Program-made: the position numbers and the translations under genes | Notes under the pieces: generated by a model | Told to the model about the DNA's origin: nothing | Databases searched by the model: none | Seen by the model: only the letters and a program-made list of their open reading frames with translations | Assembly (NCBI RefSeq): GCF_900476375.1 | Contig: NZ_UPPP01000060.1 | Coordinates: 35,305-99,304, forward strand | Source of the DNA: Allolucifera butyrica | GTDB lineage: Bacteria; Bacillota; Negativicutes; Sporomusales; UPPP01 | Direction: 5' to 3' | Length of the DNA: 64,000 nucleotides | Part shown: positions 17,126 through 25,744 of the stretch, piece after piece | Numbering within the stretch: the first letter of the stretch is position 1 | Layout: each line of letters opens with the position of its first letter

Positions 17126-17773
17126 TTAGGTTCCGGGACTGCGGCTGCCCGGCGGCACAGCCTTCGAACTATTGCCAAGAACCGGAACGTTGAGTCTGTA
17201 TTTTATACAAAAAAGCCGCATGCCCGTGGTAATGCCAAAACAAAGATACAAAGGCGTATTGCCGGGTAAATAAAACTGGGAATAATAGAAACTCACAGCG
17301 CCGGCAATTGTCGTTATTGCATAGACCTCCTGCCGGAAAACATAAGGAATTTCTTTCACAAATACATCCCTTATAACGCCGCCGCCGATTCCCGTAATAA
17401 CCGCCACGGTCGTTACGATGAACAGTGTATTCAGGTCATGCTGTATGGCGAGATTGGCACTGGTGGCAGTAAAAGATCCTAAGCCAATGGCATCAAAGAT
17501 CTGTATGGTATATTGGAATTTATGTATCCAGCGATAGGTAAAGCAAACGCCAATGGTTGAAACGGCGCTAATGACGAAAAAGGTAGGATCCCGGAAAGTT
17601 AGCGGGGGCGTATTGCCTATAATCACATCCCGCAGCACGCCGCCGCCAATAGCCGTCGTTACGGCCAATACCAGCACGCCGAAAATATCAAGCTTCTTTT
17701 GGATTCCCGTCAGCGCCCCGGAAACAGCAAAAGCAGCCACCCCCGTAATCTCTAATACACTCCAGGCTGTCAT
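17126..17773 (-). CDS. TRIC-like/UPF0126 cation channel family membrane protein
   Basis: About 215 residues with six to seven hydrophobic helices in two related halves, each holding the GGG-x-RDV motif: IGGGVLRDVIIGNTPP and IGGGVIRDVFVKEIP. This pattern defines the bacterial trimeric intracellular cation (TRIC) or YicG/UPF0126 family. Bacterial members are reported to form potassium-permeable trimers; their physiology is unclear. GGGAGAG precedes the ATG. The leader contains two hairpins, one a strong terminator, so it may be under attenuation control. Confidence 0.88.
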   Translation of the reverse strand: MTAWSVLEITGVAAFAVSGALTGIQKKLDIFGVLVLAVTTAIGGGVLRDVIIGNTPPLTFRDPTFFVISAVSTIGVCFTYRWIHKFQYTIQIFDAIGLGSFTATSANLAIQHDLNTLFIVTTVAVITGIGGGVIRDVFVKEIPYVFRQEVYAITTIAGAVSFYYSQFYLPGNTPLYLCFGITTGMRLFCIKYRLNVPVLGNSSKAVPPGSRSPGT

Positions 17774-17813
17774 GTTCCATGCTCTCCCAACTTAAATTAT
17801 TACAAATGCTCAA

Positions 17814-17838
17814 GAAAGACCGCTTCGCGCGGTCTTTC
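17814..17838. repeat. GAAAGACCGC...GCGGTCTTTC hairpin repeat
   Basis: Perfect 10-bp arms with a five-base loop, followed on the plus strand by GG. It is the best-preserved copy of the element also seen at 1095. It lies in the leader of the TRIC-like gene. Confidence 0.6.
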
Positions 17839-17862
17839 GGAAGCTTTCTTTTGTATACTTTC

Positions 17863-17952
17863 CATAAAAAACAACGGCGAGAGCCTTTTCCGATCTGCTC
17901 TCGCCGTTGCCCGCCTTTAGTCACCCTCCTACCACGGCACCACCCGTGGTAG
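17863..17952 (-). promoter_or_regulatory. Structured leader/attenuator upstream of the TRIC-like gene
   Basis: Minus-strand order: hairpin CTACCACGG-GTGGTG-CCGTGGTAG (17952-17929), GAGGGTGACTAAAGGCGGG, then a 13-bp GC-rich stem CAACGGCGAGAGC/GCTCTCGCCGTTG followed by TTTTTTATGG (an intrinsic terminator). It could be a riboswitch-type attenuator for the TRIC-like gene or the terminator of the aldolase gene 125 bp upstream. I do not recognise the aptamer class. Confidence 0.55.
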
Positions 17953-18076
17953 TCCCCAAAATTAGAATACACTACTTTTATAAAAAAAGCAACTCGTTTA
18001 AGACCATTTTTATAGATTTCCTTAAATTTCTTGTCTTCTGGCAATCCAGCGTAGTTAACAATTGAAAAATTATTGA

Positions 18077-19129
18077 TTATCCGCCATTTTTATCCGGAAC
18101 CCACTTTTTCAAATCCGTAATAAATGCCGTAACCGCACTCTCCGGAGTAGCCCAGGAAGTGACAAGACGGACCGCTGAGCTGTCGTCATCAACTTTCTCC
18201 CACACATAAAAGGAATAGTTCTCCTGCAGCTTGGCAATCAGTTCATTGGGCAGGATCGGAAAGATTTGATTGGAAGGAGACCTTGTCAGGAAAGAATAGC
18301 CGGCAAGGCTGATTGCCTGCCGCAGCCTGCCTGCCATTCCGTTGGCGTGCTTTGCCAGCTCGAAGTACAGATTGTCCCGGAAAAGTTCCAGAAACTGCAG
18401 CCCCAAAAGCTTGCCCTTGGCCAACAGCGCCCCCTTTTGCTTCATATGGAAGCGAAAATCCGCTTGCAGCGAATCCCGGCAGATAACAAGCGCTTCGCCC
18501 AAAAGAGCGCCGTTTTTGGTCCCGCCGATATAAAAGGCATCAACGCATGCCGCCAGCTCTGAAAGTTCCATATCATTCTCTTCCGAGCACAAAGCGGAAC
18601 CTAACCGTGCTCCGTCAACATACAAAAAGAGATTATTTTCCCGGCAAAACCGGCTGATCTCTTCCAGTTCGCTCTTCTTATAAATCGAGCCGATTTCCGT
18701 GGGATTCGAAATATAAATTAGTCTGGGTTTTACCATATGTTCGTCAGTATGACTATCAACAACCGTCTTAATCTGTCCGGCAGTCAATTTCCCATCACTG
18801 ACCGCCACGGAAATAATTTTATGCCCCGTAGCCTCAATCGCTCCGGTCTCGTGCACCAGAATATGACCGGTATTGGCGGCAATAATGGCCTCGTGCGGCC
18901 GTAAAAATGCTGAAATCGCGGTGAGATTCGTTTGCGTACCGCCGGCAAAGAGATGAATTTCAATATCCGTGCGGCCGATCCTTTGCTTTAGCAATTCCAC
19001 TGCTCTTGCCGTATAGGAATCCTCGCCATAGCCTTCCGTCTGCTCCAGGTTGGTGTCCAGCAAAGCCCTTACTATTCTAGGATGGGCTCCTTCACTGTAG
19101 TCGTTTTTAAAACTATACATTTTGTACAT
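18077..19129 (-). CDS. Threonine aldolase-like PLP enzyme (beta-eliminating lyase family)
   Basis: About 350 residues of the fold-type I aldolase/lyase family that includes low-specificity L-threonine aldolase, which cleaves L-threonine or allo-threonine to glycine and acetaldehyde. It contains FKNDYSEGAHP, LFAGGTQTNLTAI, ISNPTEIGSIY, LYVDGARLGSAL and the PLP-Lys motif YIGGTKNGALLGEA. AAGGGG precedes an ATG at 19129; a second in-frame ATG at 19120 (MYSFKNDYSEG) may be the true start. The enzyme is cytoplasmic; no partner genes adjoin it. Confidence 0.87.
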   Translation of the reverse strand: MYKMYSFKNDYSEGAHPRIVRALLDTNLEQTEGYGEDSYTARAVELLKQRIGRTDIEIHLFAGGTQTNLTAISAFLRPHEAIIAANTGHILVHETGAIEATGHKIISVAVSDGKLTAGQIKTVVDSHTDEHMVKPRLIYISNPTEIGSIYKKSELEEISRFCRENNLFLYVDGARLGSALCSEENDMELSELAACVDAFYIGGTKNGALLGEALVICRDSLQADFRFHMKQKGALLAKGKLLGLQFLELFRDNLYFELAKHANGMAGRLRQAISLAGYSFLTRSPSNQIFPILPNELIAKLQENYSFYVWEKVDDDSSAVRLVTSWATPESAVTAFITDLKKWVPDKNGG

Positions 19130-19246
19130 AAACCCCTTTAGTCTGATCCAAATATCAGATTTATCGTATGCTGCTTTTATTATAACATTTTCCAGCCCTA
19201 ACAGGACCGCCAAAAAGGGCCGTTTTTTCCCCATTGCTTGCCGGCC

Positions 19247-19876
19247 TTATTTTGCATCCGGTACCTGAGACGTTGGCACCTTGTCCATATATCCGTCCCC
19301 GGTATTTTTTACGATATATGATTCGGGATGCTTAAGCCATTGGCCTACCAATACGCAAACAATAACTACACCAAATAAAATACCTGCCGTAACCTGAAAT
19401 CCGGAATGCCAGTCCGTTTCCACCCGGGACCAGGATATGGCGGCTGCCAGCCCATACCATACCCAGCTGAACCGCGGAAAAAACAAGGTTAACAGAAAAG
19501 CCATCCCGAAGGCATGCGTGGCATGTCCGCTGGGAAACCCGCCGGCTCCGCCGTTAGGCCTTCGTGTCCAGGGACCAAAATGGATCAGCTTCGTTCCCTG
19601 AACCACGACCCATACAAAAAAATCCAATTTCAGCGTCAAGCTTATAATGCTGCGAAGGCGTTTGCGCCAGGCCCAACCAATAATTAAAAAATTCGTCAAT
19701 ATCAGAAACAGGTTGTTGCCCGGACCGCCAAGGAAATCCGCGATACGGAACACTGTCAGGTTGTCTGATTTCGGCATCCCATTTACGATGCCGGCAGTGA
19801 TTGAACCAACAAGCAGCGCCATCGCCATTGCCTTTGACCAGCTGCTCTTATCTCTCATCCATTCCCAAATCGGCAT
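19247..19876 (-). CDS. PAP2-family membrane phosphatase
   Basis: About 209 residues with five or six membrane helices. The three-part PAP2 signature is visible: KLIHFGPWTRRPNG, GFPSGHATHAFG and SRVETDWHSGFQ, carrying the catalytic histidines. Such enzymes dephosphorylate lipid phosphates (undecaprenyl diphosphate, phosphatidic acid or lipid A). The ATG at 19876 follows AAGGGAG. It lies 15 bp after the GT39 gene in a GtrA-GT2-GT39-PAP2 operon, so recycling of the polyprenyl carrier or an envelope lipid modification is likely. Confidence 0.9.
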   Translation of the reverse strand: MPIWEWMRDKSSWSKAMAMALLVGSITAGIVNGMPKSDNLTVFRIADFLGGPGNNLFLILTNFLIIGWAWRKRLRSIISLTLKLDFFVWVVVQGTKLIHFGPWTRRPNGGAGGFPSGHATHAFGMAFLLTLFFPRFSWVWYGLAAAISWSRVETDWHSGFQVTAGILFGVVIVCVLVGQWLKHPESYIVKNTGDGYMDKVPTSQVPDAK

Positions 19877-19891
19877 CAAACCATCGCTCCC

Positions 19892-21418
19892 TTACTGTCC
19901 GTATGGAAGTGGAAAATCAGCCCGGAAATTTTGCGCCTGATATAAAACCAGTTCAATTTCCGGTCTTCCGCCCCGCAGAATCTTTACTGTTCCCAACGGC
20001 TGAATATGTTGAAAATAGGGGCGGTACCCGGTCACTATCTTCTCCGCCGCTTGTTTACGGCCTATAATCAAGGCCCTTTTTCCCTTAAAATCAGCCTGAG
20101 CATGGAGAAACGCAAAATGATGCGGCTCACGGCTAAGACATAATACCGGCAGTTTACCGCCAAGAATATAGTCAATTTTCCCGGCATCAATCCAGTTTCC
20201 GGCAACAACAAATGTATTTTCAGCGGTAAGCAGCCCTGTCCGGGCCAGATAGTCCGGCAGTTGCTTCCAATCCAGCGCCTCCACCGTCGGGTCACCGGAC
20301 CTAAACCAATCCGGTTCCAGGTCGCGCATCCAGCCGGTAGCAGTATGACTGCCTAACAGCAGGATAATAACTAAAAAGATGGCAACCGAACCTTGTAACC
20401 ACCATCTTACCGCCCGGTAATGTATCCTTTCCGTTACCGCCCTTCCCAGCAAAGGCACGGCGAAAAGATAGCCGGGAGCCTGCCAGTGAAACAAGCCCTG
20501 TGCTCCCCACATTGTGGCAATGGTAAAAATCGCAACCGGCCCGACAGCCAGACAACAAAGAAACCAGCAACGGGATTGCAGAAGATTTTCTGACGCCCGG
20601 CCGGGACCGGCCAATATATTTTTACCCAAAACCCACACCAAAGGCCCCCATATCCAGGGAAGCAGCCATACTGCCTGTCCGGCCACATTAATAAGCATTT
20701 TCTCCGGCTGAAAACCGGTTGCCGCCGCCCGGCCACCCTGGAAGAAAAATGAAATCCAGTGATGTTGCTGATTCCATACAATAACGGGTGAGAAAATCAG
20801 CAACGCCGTCAAAAGAGCAAGGTATGGGTCCGGTCGCCTTAACCAGAAACGGTGGCGGCTACTGGTCATCAGAAATAAGAAGGTGCCTAATACCAGGAAT
20901 ACTCCATGGTACTTGCTCAACAGGCTGAAGCCAAGAAAGATACCACTTAGGATCCACCGGCGGGTCTGGCCGGCGGTAGAGAAGAAAAACAGGTCCGTCA
21001 TTGTCAAAGCTGTCGCCAGCAGGAAAAACAGCAGGGGACCATCCGGCAGAATCCAACTGCCTGTACTTAACCCAAATACGGCTGAAACATTCAGGATCAA
21101 AGCTGCATAAACGCCAGTCCATTGTCCGAACAGCTTTGCTCCAAGACGGTACATCAGCCAGGTCGTCCCGGCAAACAGCAGCACAAAGGGCAACCGCAGG
21201 ATCAATGCGCTTTCACTCTTGGCCAGGTGGCTGGTCAGCCACACAATCCAAAGGTGAAGCGGCGGATGGTCGAAATAACTTAAACTGAAAACACGGGCCA
21301 CGGCTGCGACATACGATTCATCCACGCCCAACCCTATCGATCCGGCAAGAACCAGCCGGATTGCCGCGCTAATCCCGATTATGAACGCCACACTCTGTTG
21401 AGGAGAAATACGTTTCAT
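19892..21418 (-). CDS. GT39/ArnT-like membrane glycosyltransferase
   Basis: 508 residues with a dozen or so hydrophobic helices. The N-terminal GLGVDESYVAAVARVF plus FDHPPLHLWIVWL is the GT39/GT83 (PMT, ArnT) signature, with the catalytic Asp-Glu in the first periplasmic loop. Members use polyprenyl-phosphate sugars to glycosylate periplasmic targets such as lipid A or proteins. AGAAGGAGCTGAG precedes the ATG. The adjacent GT2 enzyme probably makes the lipid-linked sugar donor. Confidence 0.9.
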   Translation of the reverse strand: MKRISPQQSVAFIIGISAAIRLVLAGSIGLGVDESYVAAVARVFSLSYFDHPPLHLWIVWLTSHLAKSESALILRLPFVLLFAGTTWLMYRLGAKLFGQWTGVYAALILNVSAVFGLSTGSWILPDGPLLFFLLATALTMTDLFFFSTAGQTRRWILSGIFLGFSLLSKYHGVFLVLGTFLFLMTSSRHRFWLRRPDPYLALLTALLIFSPVIVWNQQHHWISFFFQGGRAAATGFQPEKMLINVAGQAVWLLPWIWGPLVWVLGKNILAGPGRASENLLQSRCWFLCCLAVGPVAIFTIATMWGAQGLFHWQAPGYLFAVPLLGRAVTERIHYRAVRWWLQGSVAIFLVIILLLGSHTATGWMRDLEPDWFRSGDPTVEALDWKQLPDYLARTGLLTAENTFVVAGNWIDAGKIDYILGGKLPVLCLSREPHHFAFLHAQADFKGKRALIIGRKQAAEKIVTGYRPYFQHIQPLGTVKILRGGRPEIELVLYQAQNFRADFPLPYGQ

Positions 21419-21443
21419 ACTCAGCTCCTTCTATTGGCCTGGA

Positions 21444-22199
21444 TTAAGGCAGCGGGGGAGCCGCTTGTGCTGTATCCGTTCCAGCCTTTAGCCTTTTTCT
21501 GTCCAGCCGCAATTTCCAAACCATAACAATTGCTTCGGCAAAAATGCGGTAAGACATCTTGGAATGTCCTGTCAATCGTTCCTCAAAAACAATGGGCACT
21601 TCCTTAATACGAAACCCTTTGAGGAAAGCGCGGTACGTCATTTCAATCTGAAAGGAATAGCCATTCGACTTTATTTCGGCCAAATTGATTTGTTCCAGAA
21701 CTTCCCGCCGGAAACACTTGAAGCCGCCTGTTAAATCCTGAAAAGGCAGTCCAAGGATAAACCGCGAATACAGACTGCCGCCACGGCTGATAAGGCGTCT
21801 AAGCAGTGACCAGTTTCTTACTCCGCCGCCGCTCACATACCGGCTGCCAAGTACCAGGTCGCATTCTTTCACGGCCTGCAAAAAAGACGGTAAATGGCGG
21901 GGATTGTGGGAGAGATCTCCATCCATTTCAAAGATATATTGATACTTCCGTTCCAAGGCCCATTTAAAACCCGCCAAATAAGCCGTCCCCAGTCCTAGTT
22001 TCCCGGTCCTTTCTATAAGAAACAGCGAGCCTTTATAGCGGGTATTCATTAGATAGCTCGCCAATTTGCCGGTACCGTCGGGAGAATTGTCGTCAACGAC
22101 CAGCACATGCATATCTGCCACGGCCTTATATATACCCTCCAGAAGTTCTCCCAGATTATCCCGTTCGTTATAAGTTGGAACGATAACGAGCTGCATCAT
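21444..22199 (-). CDS. Polyprenol-phosphate glycosyltransferase (GT2, DPM1-like)
   Basis: 251 residues. It has the GT2 fold: VIVPTYNERDNL, VLVVDDNSPDGTG, EMDGDLSHNP and LVLGSRYV, as in polyprenol monophosphomannose synthases. No C-terminal membrane domain is present; the neighbouring GtrA protein, overlapping by 32 bp, may anchor it or flip the product. It transfers a hexose from a nucleotide sugar to polyprenyl phosphate on the cytoplasmic face. GGAAA lies upstream of the tandem ATGs. Confidence 0.92.
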   Translation of the reverse strand: MMQLVIVPTYNERDNLGELLEGIYKAVADMHVLVVDDNSPDGTGKLASYLMNTRYKGSLFLIERTGKLGLGTAYLAGFKWALERKYQYIFEMDGDLSHNPRHLPSFLQAVKECDLVLGSRYVSGGGVRNWSLLRRLISRGGSLYSRFILGLPFQDLTGGFKCFRREVLEQINLAEIKSNGYSFQIEMTYRAFLKGFRIKEVPIVFEERLTGHSKMSYRIFAEAIVMVWKLRLDRKRLKAGTDTAQAAPPLP

Positions 22200-22593
22200 A
22201 AATTTCCTTTCCGGCCTTTTCCCGAAATGTAATCAGGTAATTCAGCGCAAAGTTACATACGCTGACAGTCCCGATTGCAGAAAGCTGGGCCAATATTTTG
22301 TTAAAATTCCCATATCCGACCAGTAAATAAAGAACTATGAGATTAACCCCAAGATTAGCCAGACTTATCGTGAGAAAAGTAATATATTTCCGGCATATAC
22401 CAATATCCACGGCCCGTCCTTTGAAGGTCCATAGCAGATTCCAGATGAAATTGTTGGTTACTGCCGCCAGAAAGGCGCATACGGCAGCGAAAAGGTAATT
22501 GCCGGTCCAGTTTATAATCGGTACATAGAACGCCATATTAACGCCAACACCGGTTAATCCCACCAGCATAAACTTAATTAACATCTTGAACAA
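22168..22593 (-). CDS. GtrA-family membrane protein
   Basis: 141 residues with four hydrophobic helices typical of GtrA: FMLVGLTGVGVNMAFY and NNFIWNLLWTFKGR are characteristic. GtrA proteins are thought to flip polyprenyl-phosphate sugars across the membrane. First gene of the GtrA-GT2-GT39-PAP2 operon, it overlaps the GT2 gene by 32 bp. A good ribosome site is not obvious, so the start is less sure. Confidence 0.88.
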   Translation of the reverse strand: MFKMLIKFMLVGLTGVGVNMAFYVPIINWTGNYLFAAVCAFLAAVTNNFIWNLLWTFKGRAVDIGICRKYITFLTISLANLGVNLIVLYLLVGYGNFNKILAQLSAIGTVSVCNFALNYLITFREKAGKEIYDAARYRSNL

Positions 22594-22733
22594 TTGTTTA
22601 TCTCCATCAATTCAAACTCATCCTCTGGATTCTCGCCATGGCTTTACTTTAGTTTCATTGTATAAATCCGGTTAATTGGCAACAAGGCAGTTTGTGTTAA
22701 TTTTTTCTTAATCTTTAGGCAAATAAGCAGAAT

Positions 22734-22770
22734 AAAAAAACGCCATTTGTTAACAACAAATGACGTTTTT
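22734..22770 (-). terminator. Rho-independent terminator after the pagL-like gene
   Basis: AAAAAAACGCCATTTGT/ACAAATGACGTTTTT hairpin with a four-base loop and T-runs on both strands. It ends the PagL-like transcript before the gtrA operon. Confidence 0.75.
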
Positions 22771-22810
22771 CTTATTCACAGCCTCGTTATAACTTGGAAT
22801 TCCTATCAAT

Positions 22811-23398
22811 TTAAAATTTCGTTACAAAACCCAATGAAACGCCCCGGGCGTTATAGCCAGGATTATGCGATCTAAAACCGTTAGAAACATGCATGAACAG
22901 ATAGCCGATATTTACGGAAGAGTCTTCGCTAATTTTATAAATTAAGCGAGGCCCGAACCGCCACATAAAATTATAACATCTTCCGCCGGCCGGAAATGCT
23001 TTGTCATATACAATAAATCCACCGCTCATATCAAATGCTCCATATAGTTTTCCGGAAAATTGTTTTTCATTGCGAATCATGTAAACAGGTCCGACACCGA
23101 CAGCGGAACTGTCTTGCGTCTGATGATTATCATCTATTATGTGCCCATGCGGCCGGGTGATTGTAATGCCTCTATATACAGATCTATTATTTTTTTCCGA
23201 AATCTTCTCAAGTATATGTAGTGACCCCGTATCAATATAGCGGTCGTTGAAATGAACGTGGGTCAAGTAGTCCCAATCCAGTTCAACAGGATTATCCTGT
23301 CCAGTCTTGGAGTCGGCCGCATAACAATAGGACGTTTCCGGCATCCACATCAGTAAGAAACTAATAACAATTCCTATATAAATTAATCTACGCACCAT
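22811..23398 (-). CDS. PagL-like lipid A 3-O-deacylase, outer membrane
   Basis: 195 residues with an N-terminal signal peptide (hydrophobic to about residue 28, cleavage near YAA). The C-terminal half is a beta-barrel pattern ending in Phe (GVSLGFVTKF), the outer-membrane terminal signature. YLFMHVSNGFRSHNPGYN contains the His-x-Ser-Asn pattern of PagL/acyloxyacyl hydrolases, with the catalytic His-Ser. PagL removes a 3-O-acyl chain from lipid A. Its presence implies an outer membrane with LPS. GAGGAG lies upstream of the ATG. It lies beside the glycosyltransferase operon, hinting at envelope remodelling. Confidence 0.82.
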   Translation of the reverse strand: MVRRLIYIGIVISFLLMWMPETSYCYAADSKTGQDNPVELDWDYLTHVHFNDRYIDTGSLHILEKISEKNNRSVYRGITITRPHGHIIDDNHQTQDSSAVGVGPVYMIRNEKQFSGKLYGAFDMSGGFIVYDKAFPAGGRCYNFMWRFGPRLIYKISEDSSVNIGYLFMHVSNGFRSHNPGYNARGVSLGFVTKF

Positions 23399-23557
23399 AC
23401 AATACTCCTCGAATTATTTTTCTATAGTGTTAGCCATATGGCTGGTTATTATGAAAAAATAACCATGGTTTTCTTTTCAAACATGCTTTATATTCTATAT
23501 AATTGATTATTTTCCCTGCTAAATTATCAGGCATCGAAAAGATTTTGTTACTTTTAT

Positions 23558-23583
23558 GGACATGTGCCGTCACTGACATGTCC
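23558..23583. repeat. GGACATGT/ACATGTCC inverted repeat
   Basis: Perfect 8-bp arms with a 10-base spacer, 38 bp downstream of the methyltransferase stop. No T-run follows on either strand, so it is not a typical terminator. It could be an operator for the pagL-like gene, whose start is 160 bp away. Confidence 0.35.
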
Positions 23584-23620
23584 TATGGCATGCCGATATC
23601 ATTCATTTATGACAAATGAG

Positions 23621-25114
23621 TTATGTTAAGAGAACCAGTCCTCGCCTTAGGAGGGATCTGACTGCCGCCAAGACCGCCTTTTTATTAAGATTAAGTCCGT
23701 CGGAAAGTACAAAAAGCTCCGGCAATGACAGCGGTTTCTCTATTAGCGTAAGGACATCCCGCTCAACAGGTTCAAGCAATTGCGAAATAGAAAGAGCTTT
23801 CCCCAACAATTTAGCCTGAGTATTTGCGTATAATGGATTGCCTAGCACTCTCGCCTCCATGAGCCCTATTGGTCCTGTTCGGCGCACCTTACTATACTCA
23901 AGGATTTCATATAAATCAGGTTTACAAGCCATGCGTTCTGCGAGAAAAGTTGTCTCTACTTCGGCACCGCAGTCGGTATTAGGTGGTTGAGCTTCCTCGC
24001 TTCGGGTCCAGGGCAGACCCAGTTTCGGATCGCTCCATTGGAAAGCAAGAAGAACGGAGACGACACGAGAATAACCCTGGGTCCTAAGATTATTTGCCCA
24101 AGCGTGTACCGAGCTAAAAAAGGCATCGTAAGTATCATCACCATTAGCATGTCCAATGGCATAACTTGCAGCAGAGTGCTCACGCAGACGCAGAATGTGG
24201 ATATCCATCGGGGCACCTCCGAGCCATTCACGCAGTCGGTCTGAAAGCGGTTCATCTTCCCGCTCGCCTAACTCGGTAACAATTTGTGCGATCCCTCCCG
24301 GCGCTAGATGATTTGGTAACCCAGCAATAATCCGACGTTGAACCTCTTCACCCGAGCACCCGCCATCGCGAAACTGCAGGGCATCAACAGGTGATGGTAC
24401 AAACGGGGGGTTTGCCGTTATAAGGTCAAAGCGCTCTTGGCCAACTGGTTCATAAAGATCTCCCACAAGAACTCTAACATTTGTTACACCTGAGGCATGG
24501 GCATTGAATCGGGTACATCTCGCAGCACGAGGGTTAATGTCAACGGCAAGCACTCGCTGGGAGTGGGTAGCCGCGAGAAGGGCCTGGACACCCGAGCCTG
24601 TGCAGAGATCAAGGGTAGAACCGACAGACCTGCGTACTGTAGCACGTGCAAGCCAGCGGCTATCGGTACCAATGAACATCACTTGGTCATACGGAACATC
24701 GCTGTATCCCGGATGGGAAAGTTTAGGCCAAGCATGGTCCGAAAAGATCAAGCGATTCCCAATGGGAAAGAGCGAAGCACGTGCCTGCGCGAGGCCCTTC
24801 TCGTCAATTGAAAGGATTCCCGTCCGGATTAGGACTTCCTGGTCGTCCTTACCGCATAATCGATTGAGTTCATCCATCGGAATCATGCCTTGCAAAAGAA
24901 AAAGATCAATAGCCGAAGCCACTGTGTCACGGACCGCGAGCCGTTCTTCACGGTAAATAGGCAGGGCACGCCACTGGAGATCGGTAATATCTGAAACCCC
25001 TAGGCGTTCACAAACCTTTGCTTCGCAGTAGCCAACGCGGGCAATATGTGATACAGCATTGTGGAGGGCTGGGGCATCCGTATCATCTACCAGAAAAGTT
25101 GCAGACTCGTTCAT
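23621..25114 (-). CDS. Class I SAM-dependent methyltransferase, orphan
   Basis: 497 residues. The centre holds a class I SAM fold: LDLCTGSGVQALLAA (motif I), AVDINPRAARCTRFNA (motif II) and FDLITANPPFVPSP (motif IV, NPPF), as in HemK/PrmC or small-ribosomal N-methyltransferases. The roughly 150-residue N-terminal and 180-residue C-terminal regions are not recognised; the C-terminus looks helical, like a winged-helix domain. The NPPF motif suggests methylation of an amide or exocyclic nitrogen. It stands alone, without operon partners, and AAGGAGG is rather far (13 nt) from the ATG. Its phrasing is unlike its neighbours, so it may be horizontally acquired; the substrate is unknown. Confidence 0.8.
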   Translation of the reverse strand: MNESATFLVDDTDAPALHNAVSHIARVGYCEAKVCERLGVSDITDLQWRALPIYREERLAVRDTVASAIDLFLLQGMIPMDELNRLCGKDDQEVLIRTGILSIDEKGLAQARASLFPIGNRLIFSDHAWPKLSHPGYSDVPYDQVMFIGTDSRWLARATVRRSVGSTLDLCTGSGVQALLAATHSQRVLAVDINPRAARCTRFNAHASGVTNVRVLVGDLYEPVGQERFDLITANPPFVPSPVDALQFRDGGCSGEEVQRRIIAGLPNHLAPGGIAQIVTELGEREDEPLSDRLREWLGGAPMDIHILRLREHSAASYAIGHANGDDTYDAFFSSVHAWANNLRTQGYSRVVSVLLAFQWSDPKLGLPWTRSEEAQPPNTDCGAEVETTFLAERMACKPDLYEILEYSKVRRTGPIGLMEARVLGNPLYANTQAKLLGKALSISQLLEPVERDVLTLIEKPLSLPELFVLSDGLNLNKKAVLAAVRSLLRRGLVLLT

Positions 25115-25261
25115 CGTTCAAGGTATTCCTCCTTCTACAGAATGGATTTCGGGCTTCTCGGTATTCTTATATCCAAAGCAACAATATAAACGTTTCTTCA
25201 ACCACCTGATCATCTGTCCCGCTTACCTCCTACACCTTGAATAAAAATTATTTTTGCACCG

Positions 25262-25741
25262 TTACCAGTGATACGGTTCACCCCGGCTGATTTTAAATGA
25301 TCGGTAGATTTGTTCCACCAGCAAGAGACGGATCATCTGATGGGTGAAAGTCAGGCGGGAAAAGGACAGCCGCTCGCTGGCGGCTGTCCTTATGTTAGAT
25401 GCCAAACCGAAGGCGCCGCCGATAACAAAGGTAACGTCGCTTTGTCCGGCAAGTGCCAGAGCATCAAATTTAGCCGATAATTCTTCGGAAGAAACGGGTT
25501 TGCCGGCTACATCCAGGACAATGAGATAGCTGTTCTCCCGGATGCTTTTCAGCAGCCGTTCCCCTTCCCGGGTCAATATTTTGTCCTTTTCCGCCGCCGA
25601 AGGACGGTCCGGCATTTTTTCCTCGTCCAGTTCGGTGATGTCCAAACGGCAATACGGCCCCAGACGTTTGACGAATTCACCGATCCCGGCACTTAAATAT
25701 TTTTCTTTAATCTTGCCGACGGCTATGATAGAAATCCGCAT
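25262..25741 (-). CDS. rlmH: 23S rRNA pseudouridine-1915 N3-methyltransferase
   Basis: 159 residues, exact family length for RlmH (SPOUT class, formerly YbeA/OrfX). It methylates pseudouridine 1915 of helix 69. The SAM-binding knot is visible: YLIVLDVAGKP, VTFVIGGAFGLA and LSFSRLTFTHQMIRLLLVEQIYR, and it ends ISRGEPYHW. It follows htrA by 3 bp in the Firmicute walJ-htrA-rlmH order. Confidence 0.97.
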   Translation of the reverse strand: MRISIIAVGKIKEKYLSAGIGEFVKRLGPYCRLDITELDEEKMPDRPSAAEKDKILTREGERLLKSIRENSYLIVLDVAGKPVSSEELSAKFDALALAGQSDVTFVIGGAFGLASNIRTAASERLSFSRLTFTHQMIRLLLVEQIYRSFKISRGEPYHW

Positions 25742-25744
25742 AAG

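Noticed and set aside
24504..24956. 150-residue plus-strand ORF
   Set aside because: Antisense to the methyltransferase; Arg/Ser-rich shadow composition.
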